The notes beneath the pieces are model-generated. The model saw only the letters and a list, made by a program, of their open reading frames with translations. It was not told the origin of the DNA and made no database searches. A stretch of DNA of 64,000 nt from Terriglobia bacterium. GTDB lineage: Bacteria; Acidobacteriota; Terriglobia; Acidiferrales; UBA7541. The stretch spans positions 702,581 through 766,580 of the forward strand of contig JAIQGG010000001.1 in the NCBI GenBank assembly GCA_020072785.1. The letters run 5' to 3'. The position numbers were made by a program, and so were the translations under genes. Each line of letters begins with the position of its first letter. Positions within the stretch are counted from its first letter, which is position 1. Below are positions 17,807-26,374 of the stretch, one piece after another.

Positions 17807-18706
17807 TTAAGCTGACGGAATTTCCGCCGTTTTCCTCCTGGGTTTCTCTCCGCGCTGCAGTAGCCACAGCACCGGAACAAGAAGGAGCAGGCCCAGCAGG
17901 AAAAACACGACGCCGCCTTCGCGGTGCAGATTGCCATAGAGGAATCCCGGATTCACGTAGTTGGCGAGAAGGGTCAGAGTCACGATTCGAACGCCATTTT
18001 TCACGATCATCACGAAGACACCGCAGAGGACAAAAACGAGCTGCTTCCAGAAGGGGCGAAGAAGGAAATGGCCCACGAGCACCGCCAGGATGAGAAGAGC
18101 CATGCTCGAGCGGATACCGCTGCACTCGCTGGCTACCTCGATGTTCACCCGCGAAAGATGAAAGACAAATCCCTCGCGCAGGACGGGCACGCCCGTCAGG
18201 TCAAAGAGGGTCCCCGCAATCTCGGCCGATCCTTTCTGCAGGAAAAAAACGGTTCGTGCGAGCAAGGCATCCGGCAAGGGCACGGATAGAAACAGAAAGA
18301 GCATCGCAAAGCGGTTAGCTTGGAGCGCTTCTCTTCCGAAGACGAGCGCAAATCCCGCGATCCAGAAGAAGACGAGCGCGACGGCATAACTCGCCAGGGA
18401 GTTGCCCAGACTCCATTGCGCAGCGGAGTGCAGCGTCCAGCTATAGACGGTGGCGGCCACAGCGAAGAGACCCGCCGTAACTCCCCAATCGCAGGACTTC
18501 CGCTCCAAGATCTGGCGGCGCTTCTGAAAGATCAGCCATGCGCTGATGAAGGGAATCAGCAGGATGTGCGAGGCGTTGTCGTTGGCGAGCGCATGACGGA
18601 CGAGCAGCATGCCAGGCCGCCAAAAAATCGCAAGCGACAGGACTACCCACAAACCGTAAAACAGCCAGCGCTGGTTGCTTCCTTGTGGTGTATCCGTCAA
18701 TTCCAC
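17807..18706 (-). CDS. Exosortase
   Basis: A 299-residue polytopic membrane transpeptidase with about eight hydrophobic segments. The catalytic triad is visible: C195 in ASECSGIRSS, R240 in KNGVRIVTL and H261 in GNLHREGG. Exosortases cut PEP-CTERM tails and attach the protein to an envelope glycan or lipid. There is no fused EpsI domain and no EpsI gene nearby. It is convergent with the kinase gene and has no visible sigma-54 site. AGGGG precedes the ATG. The probable substrate in this window is the PEP-CTERM protein at 62653. The exosortase subclass cannot be fixed by eye. Confidence 0.9.
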   Translation of the reverse strand: MELTDTPQGSNQRWLFYGLWVVLSLAIFWRPGMLLVRHALANDNASHILLIPFISAWLIFQKRRQILERKSCDWGVTAGLFAVAATVYSWTLHSAAQWSLGNSLASYAVALVFFWIAGFALVFGREALQANRFAMLFLFLSVPLPDALLARTVFFLQKGSAEIAGTLFDLTGVPVLREGFVFHLSRVNIEVASECSGIRSSMALLILAVLVGHFLLRPFWKQLVFVLCGVFVMIVKNGVRIVTLTLLANYVNPGFLYGNLHREGGVVFFLLGLLLLVPVLWLLQRGEKPRRKTAEIPSA

Positions 18707-18901
18707 ATTACCCCTGCCCGGCGAGGTCTTGCCAGCGTAGCGCGGGTGGACGGCGGCACGCTGCCGCCGCTACCGGAGTGTACCAAAGAAAGGAGTGTAA
18801 CGAGGGCCGGACCAAACAAGGACTGCAAGCGTTGTGCTGGAAATTCCTAGAGGGGCGCGAATCCGAGATGCAGAATCAAGGAGCCTGTTGCACTGGGAGA
18901 C

Positions 18902-19930
18902 TCAAGGGTTGGGGATGATGGCGGAGGTCGCGTTCGAGGGCGCACTCTCTTGCCCGGCACCGTTCACAGCGGTGACGTAGTAGGTGTAGCTATTCCCGGA
19001 GACCACCGTCGAATCTGTATAGGAGAGGCCGGCCAGAAGGGACGCTGTGAGACGCGTAAAAGGGCCGTTCAAGGAACCACCACGATAGACATAGTAACCA
19101 TTGACTGTGCTTGCACTGGCGTTCCAGCTGAGCTTGACCGAATGCGACGTGGCGGAAGCTGTGATACCAGCACCCGTGAGAGCCATGCTCAAAGAGGGCG
19201 AAATGCTGGAGCTAGCCAGCGTCAGGGTACCCTTCAGGGTGCCTACGACTGGCGGTTGAAACGTAACCTGAAACGTGATCTGTTGCTGTGGCGCCAGCTT
19301 AAGGCCCGGCGTGAGGCCCGCATAACCGAACCCCGTACCAGTCACGGAGATACCGCTTACCGTGACATCGATGTTGCCGGTGTTGGACAGTGTGACGTTT
19401 TGCAAAGTCGAGTTTTGGACGACTTCGTTTCCGAAATTCAGCGAGGATGGACTTAGTTGCAGATGAGCCGAGGCTTGCTGTGCGCTTCCCTGCAAGGGAA
19501 CTGTTTCCGGAGAGGGTAGGTCGGCACTGCTGATCGTGAGCGTAGCGGATACTCCTCCCGGGGTCTGCGGAGCAAACGCCACGGTGATATTCAGGGCAGC
19601 GCCCGCTGCCAGGGAAGCCGGCAATGCCGGCGCAGAGACAGTGAAGCTGGCGTTGGAAACCTGTATTTGACTAATTGTAATCGTGGTTTTACCCGCATTG
19701 GCGATCTGAAGGGTCTGCGTGTTGCGCTGCCCGACGACGACATTCGCGAAATTCACGGTCCCGGGAGTGATCACCAACTGCGGCACCAGTCCGGACTGCG
19801 AAGCCATTCCACTACAACCCGAAAGGGCGACTGCGATAATCACGGCGGAGGCAGCAACACAGAAGACCGTCCACGGTCGGAAGTGACCGGGAAATCTCTC
19901 CCCCAGGTTTGCACGCCCCTCAGCACGCAT
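18902..19930 (-). CDS. Choice-of-anchor-D lipoprotein, shorter paralogue
   Basis: A 342-residue protein with an N-terminal hydrophobic segment ending in lipobox ALSGC, two choice-of-anchor-D repeats (VITPGTVNFANVVVG; LSPSSLNFGNEVVQ) and a C-terminal fibronectin-III-like segment (ASTVNGYYVYRGG). It has the same architecture as the protein at 8564-10237, with two repeats instead of four. Probably exposed on the envelope. Inverted CTGTCC/GGACAG half-sites lie 39-64 bases upstream, as for its relative. It lies between the exosortase and the EPS operon, which suggests a role in the matrix, by inference. Confidence 0.78.
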   Translation of the reverse strand: MRAEGRANLGERFPGHFRPWTVFCVAASAVIIAVALSGCSGMASQSGLVPQLVITPGTVNFANVVVGQRNTQTLQIANAGKTTITISQIQVSNASFTVSAPALPASLAAGAALNITVAFAPQTPGGVSATLTISSADLPSPETVPLQGSAQQASAHLQLSPSSLNFGNEVVQNSTLQNVTLSNTGNIDVTVSGISVTGTGFGYAGLTPGLKLAPQQQITFQVTFQPPVVGTLKGTLTLASSSISPSLSMALTGAGITASATSHSVKLSWNASASTVNGYYVYRGGSLNGPFTRLTASLLAGLSYTDSTVVSGNSYTYYVTAVNGAGQESAPSNATSAIIPNP

Positions 19931-19968
19931 ACATCGTACGGTACGCGCTGACTCCCGAATGAGACAAC

Positions 19969-20008
19969 CTGTCCGCCGTACAGTTGTGGGACAGTCTGTT
20001 AACTGTAC
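19969..20008 (-). promoter_or_regulatory. Dense inverted-repeat region upstream of lipoprotein gene
   Basis: CTGTCC (19969-19974) with GGACAG (19989-19994), and GTACAGT (19978-19984) with ACTGTAC (20002-20008), interleave in 40 bases. The first pair matches the repeat upstream of the other choice-of-anchor-D gene. It may be an operator for the minus-strand gene. Confidence 0.35.
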
Positions 20009-20406
20009 TTTCGGGCAGGAAAAATAGCGTCTTCAGATGGCTTGTGCGCTCCCGAAAAGCATACTGATTGGGTGAGATTCTAGATCAGATACATGATGGA
20101 TTTTCAATCTGCAAAAATGACAAAATAGGCTATTTTTCTCCTCTTTACGAGGCCGGGAATTGTCAATAAACTCTTATAATTCTGTTATTTACGACAAATT
20201 CTTTGCGACAAAAGCAAAAGAATTGCCTCTCCCCAGGAATCTGTTTACAACAATCGGGCAGGTGTTTTCTCTAGTTTCCGGATATGTCTAAAAGTCGAGG
20301 CTAGCAGCCATTTTCTTAGTTGACCATTGTTGCTGTAATGCAATGTAAATAAAAGACTTAACCATGGACATGAAAATTGTTCAAAATTGGGACGAGTCTT
20401 TGGTTC
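20009..20406. other. AT-rich intergenic region upstream of EPS operon
   Basis: A clearly AT-rich stretch before the long operon, typical of regulatory DNA and perhaps of bent DNA serving an enhancer-dependent promoter. I find no gene with family support. An open frame of 52 codons from 20364 runs through the predicted promoter and is treated as chance. Confidence 0.4.
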
Positions 20407-20422
20407 TGGCAGATGAATTGCC
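20407..20422 (+). promoter_or_regulatory. Candidate sigma-54 promoter of the main EPS operon
   Basis: CTGGCAGATGAATTGCC: GG 20408-20409, GC 20420-20421, spacing 10. TGGCA and TTGC both match the consensus, making it one of the strongest matches in the window. Predicted start near 20433, about 65-85 bases before the antiterminator gene. Confidence 0.65.
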
Positions 20423-20461
20423 CCGTTCTATCTGCAACAGGCTGTCGACTGGGACTTTTAT

Positions 20462-20470
20462 GGCGGTAGC
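20462..20470 (+). promoter_or_regulatory. ops-like element in the EPS leader
   Basis: GGCGGTAGC equals the first nine bases of the ops element that pauses RNA polymerase and recruits RfaH, a NusG paralogue. It would lie about 30 bases into the transcript, on the non-template strand, just upstream of a NusG-paralogue gene. The same nine bases also occur by chance in coding DNA at 8828-8836, so position is the main argument. Confidence 0.4.
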
Positions 20471-20497
20471 CTATCAAGAGCAATTAGGTCCATTGCA

Positions 20498-21115
20498 GTG
20501 CATTCCTGGAGAGGCCCCTTGAACGGACTCGCAGTGCACCCAGAACCAAAAGTAGTGAGGTTTCCTTGGTTTGCCTTGCAAGTGCGCTCGCGGAAGGAAG
20601 ACTGGGTCGCCTCCCAGCTGGCAGGGCAAGGCTTCGAGTGTTTTCTCCCGAAATACAAGACAATTCGGCGGTGGTCCGATCGTATGAAGGAGCTGGAGCA
20701 GCCACTCTTCCCGGGCTACCTGTTTTGCCGGTTCGATTATCAGAATCGCCGGCCCCTCGTGATGACACCTGGCGTGATGCAAGTCATCGGCGTTGGTCGC
20801 ACCCCAATACCGATCGAAGAGCGGGAAATAGAGGCGATTCAGCTGGCCGTTTCTTCCGGTTTGCCAAGCCAGCCCTGGCCGTACCTCGAAGTCGGTGAAC
20901 GAGTGCGGGTCAATTACGGGAACCTCGATGGCCTGGAAGGTATCCTGGTCAACTTTAAGGGCAATCATCGGGTCGTTCTTTCGGTAACCCTGCTTCAGCG
21001 TTCGGTTGCCATGGAAGTCGATCTCAGCTGGATTACTGCGGTGCAAGAACAGCGGAGTGCGCAGGCAGCAAGACATGCAGTGCGCCCGGCGGTCAGTGTC
21101 CCCGTCGCGGGCTGA
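20498..21115 (+). CDS. NusG-like specialised antiterminator (UpxY/RfaH type)
   Basis: A 205-residue protein with an NGN domain (FPWFALQVRSRKEDWVASQL; ECFLPKYKTIRRWSD; LFPGYLFCRFD) and a C-terminal KOW segment (VGERVRVNYGNLDGLEGILV). Paralogues of this type stay with RNA polymerase and stop early termination in long capsule operons. It is the first gene of a 33-kb one-directional EPS block, the usual UpxY position. The start is either GTG 20498 or TTG 20519; the TTG has GGAGAGG four bases before it. The 40-base gap to the sugar transferase suggests co-transcription. Confidence 0.85.
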   Translation: MHSWRGPLNGLAVHPEPKVVRFPWFALQVRSRKEDWVASQLAGQGFECFLPKYKTIRRWSDRMKELEQPLFPGYLFCRFDYQNRRPLVMTPGVMQVIGVGRTPIPIEEREIEAIQLAVSSGLPSQPWPYLEVGERVRVNYGNLDGLEGILVNFKGNHRVVLSVTLLQRSVAMEVDLSWITAVQEQRSAQAARHAVRPAVSVPVAG

Positions 21116-21154
21116 GATTCAAGTGCAACGTATTGATATCGAGAGATAAAGACC

Positions 21155-22333
21155 ATGAGCCCACTGAACACCGATCTACGAAAAGAAGAGCGACGGGAGA
21201 AACGGAGAATCACCACGCACGTGCCAGTCCGGAACGCACGTCGTGTGCCGGCGCGGGTGTTGCTGGCGGAGGAGCCGTTTGTCTCTATGCTCTACCTCGA
21301 ACGGCGGCGCGCAGAACGGGCCCCAAAACGCTTCGTCCTGATGTTGATGGACGTGAAGCAGGTTCTTGCAGATCATCAGAAAAAATCCACGATCGCCAAC
21401 ATCAGCGCCGCGTTGATGGAATCGATTCGCGAAACCGATATCATCGGCTGGTACCTTGAAGATCATCTGATTGGCGTAATTGGGACGGAGATAGGAGAAA
21501 CCACTCCGAAGATGGTCCAGACACGGATGCTGGACAAAGTACGCCAGGCATTGCACAAGTCACTAGGCGCGGACAAGACCCGGCTGATCCCCTTCTCCTT
21601 CCACTTTTTTCCGGAGGAAAACGACGAAAACAATACGGATCATTCCGCCAACATCACACTGTATCCGGATCTTTCCCGGCAGGATGCATCGAGAAAATTT
21701 GCGTTGAGCGTCAAGCGCGTCATGGACGTCGCCGGCAGTGCGGCCGCTCTTGTGATCCTGTCCCCCATCTATGCAGCGATTGCCCTGGCGATCAAGATGA
21801 ATTCAAAGGGGCCTGTGCTTTTCCGGCAGGAGAGACTCGGGCAGTACGGCAAGCCATTCACGGTTTTGAAGTTCCGTTCGATGCGCACCGACTGTGACCC
21901 CCGAATTCACCAGGAGTACGTGAATCAATTCATCGCGGGGCAGGTGGAGGGAAAAGCGAGCGATGGCAGCGCGCCAGTATTCAAGATTCAAAAAGATCCG
22001 CGCGTGACACCCATTGGGCGCTTCCTGCGCAAGACCAGCCTGGACGAATTGCCGCAGTTCTGGAATGTGCTGCGCGGGGACATGTCCCTGGTGGGGCCGC
22101 GCCCCCCGATCGCCTACGAATTCAAGGTTTACGACGTGTGGCATCGCCGCCGCGTCTTGGAGATCAAGCCGGGAATCACTGGCCTCTGGCAGGTGCATGG
22201 CCGGAGCAGGACGCGTTTTGACGACATGGTGCGGCTGGATCTGAAGTATGCGCGCGTATGGTCCATCTGGCTGGACCTCAAGATTCTCGTGCAAACGCCG
22301 GCTGCGGTATTCAACGGTGAAGGCGCTCATTAG
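21155..22333 (+). CDS. Sugar transferase (phosphoglycosyl transferase) with GGDEF-like N terminus
   Basis: A 392-residue protein. The C-terminal half is a bacterial sugar transferase that moves a sugar phosphate from a nucleotide to undecaprenyl phosphate, the first step of EPS repeat assembly. It has a membrane helix (about 190-212), [26 protein letters not shown] sequence, the catalytic region [13 protein letters not shown] and [11 protein letters not shown]. The N-terminal region (about 45-140) resembles a degenerate GGDEF domain: [11 protein letters not shown], then [19 protein letters not shown] where GGDEF would lie. It lacks the usual four-helix N terminus of WbaP-type enzymes. The transferase call is secure; the GGDEF relation is by eye. 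Confidence 0.87.
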   Translation: MSPLNTDLRKEERREKRRITTHVPVRNARRVPARVLLAEEPFVSMLYLERRRAERAPKRFVLMLMDVKQVLADHQKKSTIANISAALMESIRETDIIGWYLEDHLIGVIGTEIGETTPKMVQTRMLDKVRQALHKSLGADKTRLIPFSFHFFPEENDENNTDHSANITLYPDLSRQDASRKFALSVKRVMDVAGSAAALVILSPIYAAIALAIKMNSKGPVLFRQERLGQYGKPFTVLKFRSMRTDCDPRIHQEYVNQFIAGQVEGKASDGSAPVFKIQKDPRVTPIGRFLRKTSLDELPQFWNVLRGDMSLVGPRPPIAYEFKVYDVWHRRRVLEIKPGITGLWQVHGRSRTRFDDMVRLDLKYARVWSIWLDLKILVQTPAAVFNGEGAH

Positions 22334-22546
22334 AAACTGAAAAAGTTCCTCAGCGGGCCTGTCCGAGAAGCGTAACGCGCTCGCTCCACACCCGGACGCG
22401 CAGGTGCAGTTCCGATACATGCGATGCATCTCCACGAGCCATAGCTTTGAACGTCCCTACAGTATCTCGCTGAAAGGCGGCGCAGTGTCCCCCTGCGCCA
22501 GTTGAATTGCGAGTCACGCAAACCGCGTGCTGTTCTAAGGAGCACC

Positions 22547-23551
22547 ATGATCCGAGTTGGCATAATCGGTTACGGGTATTGGGGTCCGAACATCGTCAGG
22601 AATTTTCATGCCCATGATTCCTCCGAAGTCGTGATGGTCTGCGACAAAAGCACAAAATGCCGGGAACGGCTGGAGAAGACCTATCCTTTGATACCGTTCA
22701 CAACGGACGAGAACGAAATTCTGAAATCACGGAATGTCGACGTGGTCGCCGTGGTGACGCCCGTCTGGACGCACTTCGAACTGGCCAAAAAGGCCCTGGA
22801 GAACGGCAAGCATGTCTTTGTCGAGAAGCCTTTCACCAGCAGTGTGGCCCAGGCAGAAGAACTGATCGAGCTTGCGGACCGCAAGAATCTGAAGATCATG
22901 GTGGATCACACCTTTCTGTTTACGGGCGCAGTCAAGAAGATCCGGCAGCTGGTGGACGAGAAAGCGCTCGGAGATCTCTATTACTATGACTCGCTGCGTG
23001 TGAACTTGGGCCTGTTTCAACATGACGTGAACGTCATTTGGGATCTTGCGCCGCATGACCTCTCCATCATGGACTACGTGATTCGCGAGAAGCCCGAAGC
23101 CGTGGTCGCTACCGGGGAGAAGCATTTGAACGGCGTGGAGGACGTGGCGTTCATCACGGTCTACTTCCCGAAGCGCATCATCGCGCACGTGAACGTCAAC
23201 TGGCTCTCCCCCGTAAAGGTCCGCACCACGCTGATCGGCGGAGAAAAGAAAATGCTCGTGTGGAACGATCTCGAGGCCGACGAAAAAATCAAGCTTTACG
23301 ACAAGGGCGTAAGTATGTCCACGAACCCGAGTAACCTGCACCAACTCCTGGTGAGCTACCGTTCCGGAGATATGTGGGCGCCGCAAGTGGAGCAGATTGA
23401 AGCGCTGCGTGCGGAAACTGCGTACTTCCTGGAATGCATCGAGAAGAGCAAGACACCGTTCAACGACGGGGCAGCCGGACTGCGCGTCGTGCGAATTCTG
23501 GAAGCCGCGGACAAGTCGGTGCGCAAGCGCGGCGAGGCGGTGTCCCTGTGA
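22547..23551 (+). CDS. Gfo/Idh/MocA-type sugar dehydrogenase (WbpB-like)
   Basis: A 334-residue NAD-dependent oxidoreductase with Rossmann motif GIIGYGYWGPN (5-15) and the family signature VEKPFTSS. An ATG at 22547 with AAGGAG before it is preferred over the frame opening at 22502. The next two genes encode a hexapeptide N-acetyltransferase and a PLP aminotransferase, the WbpB-WbpD-WbpE set that oxidises C3 of a UDP-sugar, transaminates it and acetylates the amine. The likely substrate is a UDP-GlcNAc-derived uronic acid, by analogy. Confidence 0.82.
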   Translation: MIRVGIIGYGYWGPNIVRNFHAHDSSEVVMVCDKSTKCRERLEKTYPLIPFTTDENEILKSRNVDVVAVVTPVWTHFELAKKALENGKHVFVEKPFTSSVAQAEELIELADRKNLKIMVDHTFLFTGAVKKIRQLVDEKALGDLYYYDSLRVNLGLFQHDVNVIWDLAPHDLSIMDYVIREKPEAVVATGEKHLNGVEDVAFITVYFPKRIIAHVNVNWLSPVKVRTTLIGGEKKMLVWNDLEADEKIKLYDKGVSMSTNPSNLHQLLVSYRSGDMWAPQVEQIEALRAETAYFLECIEKSKTPFNDGAAGLRVVRILEAADKSVRKRGEAVSL

Positions 23552-24045
23552 ATGAATTCGTCTGCATTGCTCCCGACGTCAAGCTCGGCAAGGGCGTCAA
23601 GCTGTCCAAGTTTATTAATCTGTACGGGTGCGAAATCGGCGACGATACAAAGATTGGGGCCTTTGTCGAGGTCCAGAAGAACGCGCGCGTCGGCCGCCGC
23701 TGCAAGATCTCCAGCCACACCTTCATCTGCGAGGGAGTGGACATTGAAGACAACGTGTTCATCGGCCACAGCGTGGTGTTCATCAATGACTCCTATCCCC
23801 GTGCCACCACGGCCGACGGCGGGCTTCAGACGGAAGCCGACTGGAAGGTCGAGAAGACAGTCGTGAAGAAGGGGGCATCGATCGGCTCCGGCTCGACCAT
23901 CCTGAGCAACGTGACCATCGGGGAAAACGCGATCGTCGGAGCGGGCAGCGTAGTAACGAAAGACGTTCCGGCCAACGCGATTGTCGTCGGCAATCCGGCA
24001 AAGTTTCGGCGGTTTATTTCTGAAGAGAAGAGAGCAGCGCAATGA
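23548..24045 (+). CDS. Hexapeptide-repeat N-acetyltransferase (WbpD-like)
   Basis: A 165-residue left-handed beta-helix acyltransferase. Repeats include VKLGKGVKLSKFINLYGC, IGDDTKIGAFVEV, ATTIGENA-type turns near the end (SNVTIGENAIVGAGSVVTKDV), and the loop SHTFICEGVDIEDNVFIGHSVVFIND seen in sugar 3-N-acetyltransferases. The start is GTG 23548, overlapping the previous stop by four bases (GTGA), which implies translational coupling. It should acetylate the 3-amine produced by the downstream aminotransferase. Confidence 0.85.
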   Translation: MNEFVCIAPDVKLGKGVKLSKFINLYGCEIGDDTKIGAFVEVQKNARVGRRCKISSHTFICEGVDIEDNVFIGHSVVFINDSYPRATTADGGLQTEADWKVEKTVVKKGASIGSGSTILSNVTIGENAIVGAGSVVTKDVPANAIVVGNPAKFRRFISEEKRAAQ

Positions 24046-25253
24046 CGAGCACAGCGAAAATCCCATTCCTCGATCTCATTACTCCCCATCAAGAGCTGCA
24101 TGCGGAACTCCTCGGGGTTGTCGAGAAGGTGCTGAGCACGGCCGGCTTCATTGGCGGTCCGATGCTCGACGCATTTGAACGCGAGTTTGCGCTCTTTTGC
24201 GGCGCGAAACATTGCGTCGGCGTGAACAGCGGTACGGATGCGTTGCGTTTTGCCTTCCTGGCGGCGGGCATTGAGCCCGGCGGCATCATTGTCACCGTGC
24301 CGCATACGTTCATCGCCACGACCGAGGCGATTTCGCAAGCCGGCGCGCACGTCGCCTTCGTGGATATCAGCGAGTCCACCTACACGATGGATCCGGAAAG
24401 ACTGCGCGAATATCTGGAGACGCAGTGCGAATTTGACAGCAAGCGCGGAAAGTTGAACGAGCGGGCGTCGAAACGTCCGGTTTCTGCGATTGTTCCGGTG
24501 CACCTCTACGGACAGACCGCCGACATGGATCCGATCCTGGAGCTGGCGGCGCGCTACAACCTCATCGTGGTCGAGGATGCCTGTCAGGCGCACGGTGCGG
24601 AGTATTTTTCGAAACGCGATAACGTCTGGAAGAAAGCCGGTTCGATGGGACAGGCCGCGGCGTTCAGTTTTTATCCAGGCAAGAACCTCGGGGCCTGTGG
24701 CGAAGCGGGCGCAACCATAACCAACGACGAAGCCATGGCGCAGCGCATGAAGATGATCCGCGACCACGGTCAGGCCAAAAAGTACTACCACGACGTGGAG
24801 GGCTATAACGGGCGTCTCGATGCGCTGCAGGCCGGGATCCTGTCGGTGAAATTGCGCCACCTGACAAAGTGGAATGAAGCGCGCCGTGACCTGGCGCACC
24901 GTTATCACGAGCTCTTCGCGGAAGCCAAAGGCGCGGTCGTTGTGCCGCGCGAAGCGCCGTGGACCAAGGGGATTTATCACCTCTACGTCGTGCGCGTGCA
25001 GGATCGCGAAGCGCTGCAGGCCCATCTTGCCGCTGCCGGGATCGGCACCGGCATCCACTATCCGATCCCGCTGCACCTGCAAAAGGCGTATCAGCACCTC
25101 GGCTACAAGAAGGGCGACTTCCCCGTGACCGAGCGTGTTGCGGCGGAGATTGTTTCGCTCCCCATGTTCCCGCAGCTCACGGCCGACCAGCAGAGGGAAG
25201 TCGCCGGCAAGGTGACCGAATTCGTTACGTCGAAGGTCGGCGCCTCCCACTAA
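24042..25253 (+). CDS. DegT/DnrJ/EryC1-family aminotransferase (WbpE-like)
   Basis: A 403-residue PLP-dependent sugar aminotransferase. Features include VNSGTDALRFAF near the cofactor phosphate site, VEDACQAHGA, and the PLP-lysine segment FSFYPGKNLGACGEAGA. It begins on an ATGA overlap with the acetyltransferase gene. It would transaminate a 3-keto UDP-sugar with glutamate as donor. A hairpin CTTGCA-N7-TGCAAG follows the stop codon (25255-25273) without a T tract. Confidence 0.88.
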   Translation: MTSTAKIPFLDLITPHQELHAELLGVVEKVLSTAGFIGGPMLDAFEREFALFCGAKHCVGVNSGTDALRFAFLAAGIEPGGIIVTVPHTFIATTEAISQAGAHVAFVDISESTYTMDPERLREYLETQCEFDSKRGKLNERASKRPVSAIVPVHLYGQTADMDPILELAARYNLIVVEDACQAHGAEYFSKRDNVWKKAGSMGQAAAFSFYPGKNLGACGEAGATITNDEAMAQRMKMIRDHGQAKKYYHDVEGYNGRLDALQAGILSVKLRHLTKWNEARRDLAHRYHELFAEAKGAVVVPREAPWTKGIYHLYVVRVQDREALQAHLAAAGIGTGIHYPIPLHLQKAYQHLGYKKGDFPVTERVAAEIVSLPMFPQLTADQQREVAGKVTEFVTSKVGASH

Positions 25254-25399
25254 GCTTGCAGAGCGCATGCAAGGGTTTCGGGTCTGTCTCGATATCCGTC
25301 GCGGACGATGCCCTCGGCCCGCCCGCCTAGCGCGCTCACGGGGCCGCATCACGCGGTCTGAATCGGCCAACCGCCGCAACATTTCAGGTTGAAACGTAT

Positions 25400-26284
25400 A
25401 TGCCTCGCTTAGATCGCTTGGCCACACTTTATCTCTGTCATCCGTTCATGCGACTCTTTGGACGGAATGCGGGGAGGTGCGTGCCGATTTTGATGTATCA
25501 CAGCATCTCGGACAACCTTTTCGCCAAATCCCATCCGTACTATCAAATCAATACGTCGCCGAAGGTCTTTGCGCGCCAAATGAGATGGTTGAAACAGGCT
25601 GGCTATCGCACGATGGATCTGACGGAAATGCTTACCGCATTGGAAGCAGGCAAAGATCTTTCCCGGACTGTGGTTATCACGTTTGACGATGGCTACCGGG
25701 ATTTCTATACAGACGGTCTTCCCGTGATGAAGCAGTGCGGTTTTACCGCAACGATTTTCCTGGCAACAGACCGGATCCAAAACACTTCGGCCCGAATAGA
25801 GGGCGCGGATTATCTGACGTGGCGCGATGTCCGAGAATTGCATGCCGAGGGCGTCCGGTTCGGCTCGCACACGGTGACTCATCCAGACCTGCGCTCGCTC
25901 GGCCCGGAGCAGATTGATTACGAACTGGGCTATTCGAAAGAAACGATCGAACAGAAACTTGGCACCCCTGTGGATTCCTTCTCCTATCCGTCTGCTTTTC
26001 CGGAAGAAGATCGTGACTTTACACGTTTTCTGTTTGATGCCCTGGAAAACCAGGGTTTCGAGAGCGGCGTATCAACGATCATCGGCCGCACCAGCCTCGG
26101 CAACAACCGTTTCTTTTTGCCACGCCTCCCGGTGAACTCCTGGGACGATCCGCGACTGCTCCGGGCGAAACTGGAAGGCGGTTATGACTGGCTGCATCTG
26201 CCGCAGTGGTTTGCCAAGGTCGTGTACCATAATGTTTCACTGATGCAACGTTCGAGCTGGATTGAGTCGGAAGAGGCGAAATGA
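25400..26284 (+). CDS. Polysaccharide deacetylase (CE4/NodB family)
   Basis: A 294-residue protein with the NodB motifs: ITFDDGYRDF (D96, D97), and HTVTHPDL (H157, H161) for metal binding. An N-terminal VPILMYHSIS is typical of EPS-associated deacetylases. It would remove N-acetyl groups from a glycan. No clear signal peptide is visible, though residues 5-20 are hydrophobic. Homologues occur in XrtA-type EPS loci. It follows the amino-sugar cassette by 146 bases. Confidence 0.85.
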   Translation: MPRLDRLATLYLCHPFMRLFGRNAGRCVPILMYHSISDNLFAKSHPYYQINTSPKVFARQMRWLKQAGYRTMDLTEMLTALEAGKDLSRTVVITFDDGYRDFYTDGLPVMKQCGFTATIFLATDRIQNTSARIEGADYLTWRDVRELHAEGVRFGSHTVTHPDLRSLGPEQIDYELGYSKETIEQKLGTPVDSFSYPSAFPEEDRDFTRFLFDALENQGFESGVSTIIGRTSLGNNRFFLPRLPVNSWDDPRLLRAKLEGGYDWLHLPQWFAKVVYHNVSLMQRSSWIESEEAK

Positions 26285-26374
26285 AGACGGGGCACGAATA
26301 CTGTCGTATTGTTTGATGCCAATCCACAACGAGACCAACAAGCGTTCTTGCCTCTATACGTGAGTTGAAAGATC

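Noticed and set aside
20364..20522. A 52-codon open frame (MDMKIVQNWDESLVLADELP...) ending in a TTGA overlap with the TTG start of the NusG-like gene.
   Set aside because: It spans the predicted sigma-54 promoter and would start upstream of the transcript start. It has no good ribosome-binding site or recognisable family. If the promoter call fails, it deserves another look as a leader peptide.
23826..25427. A 533-codon minus-strand open frame.
   Set aside because: Antisense to the aminotransferase gene, with no recognisable protein features.
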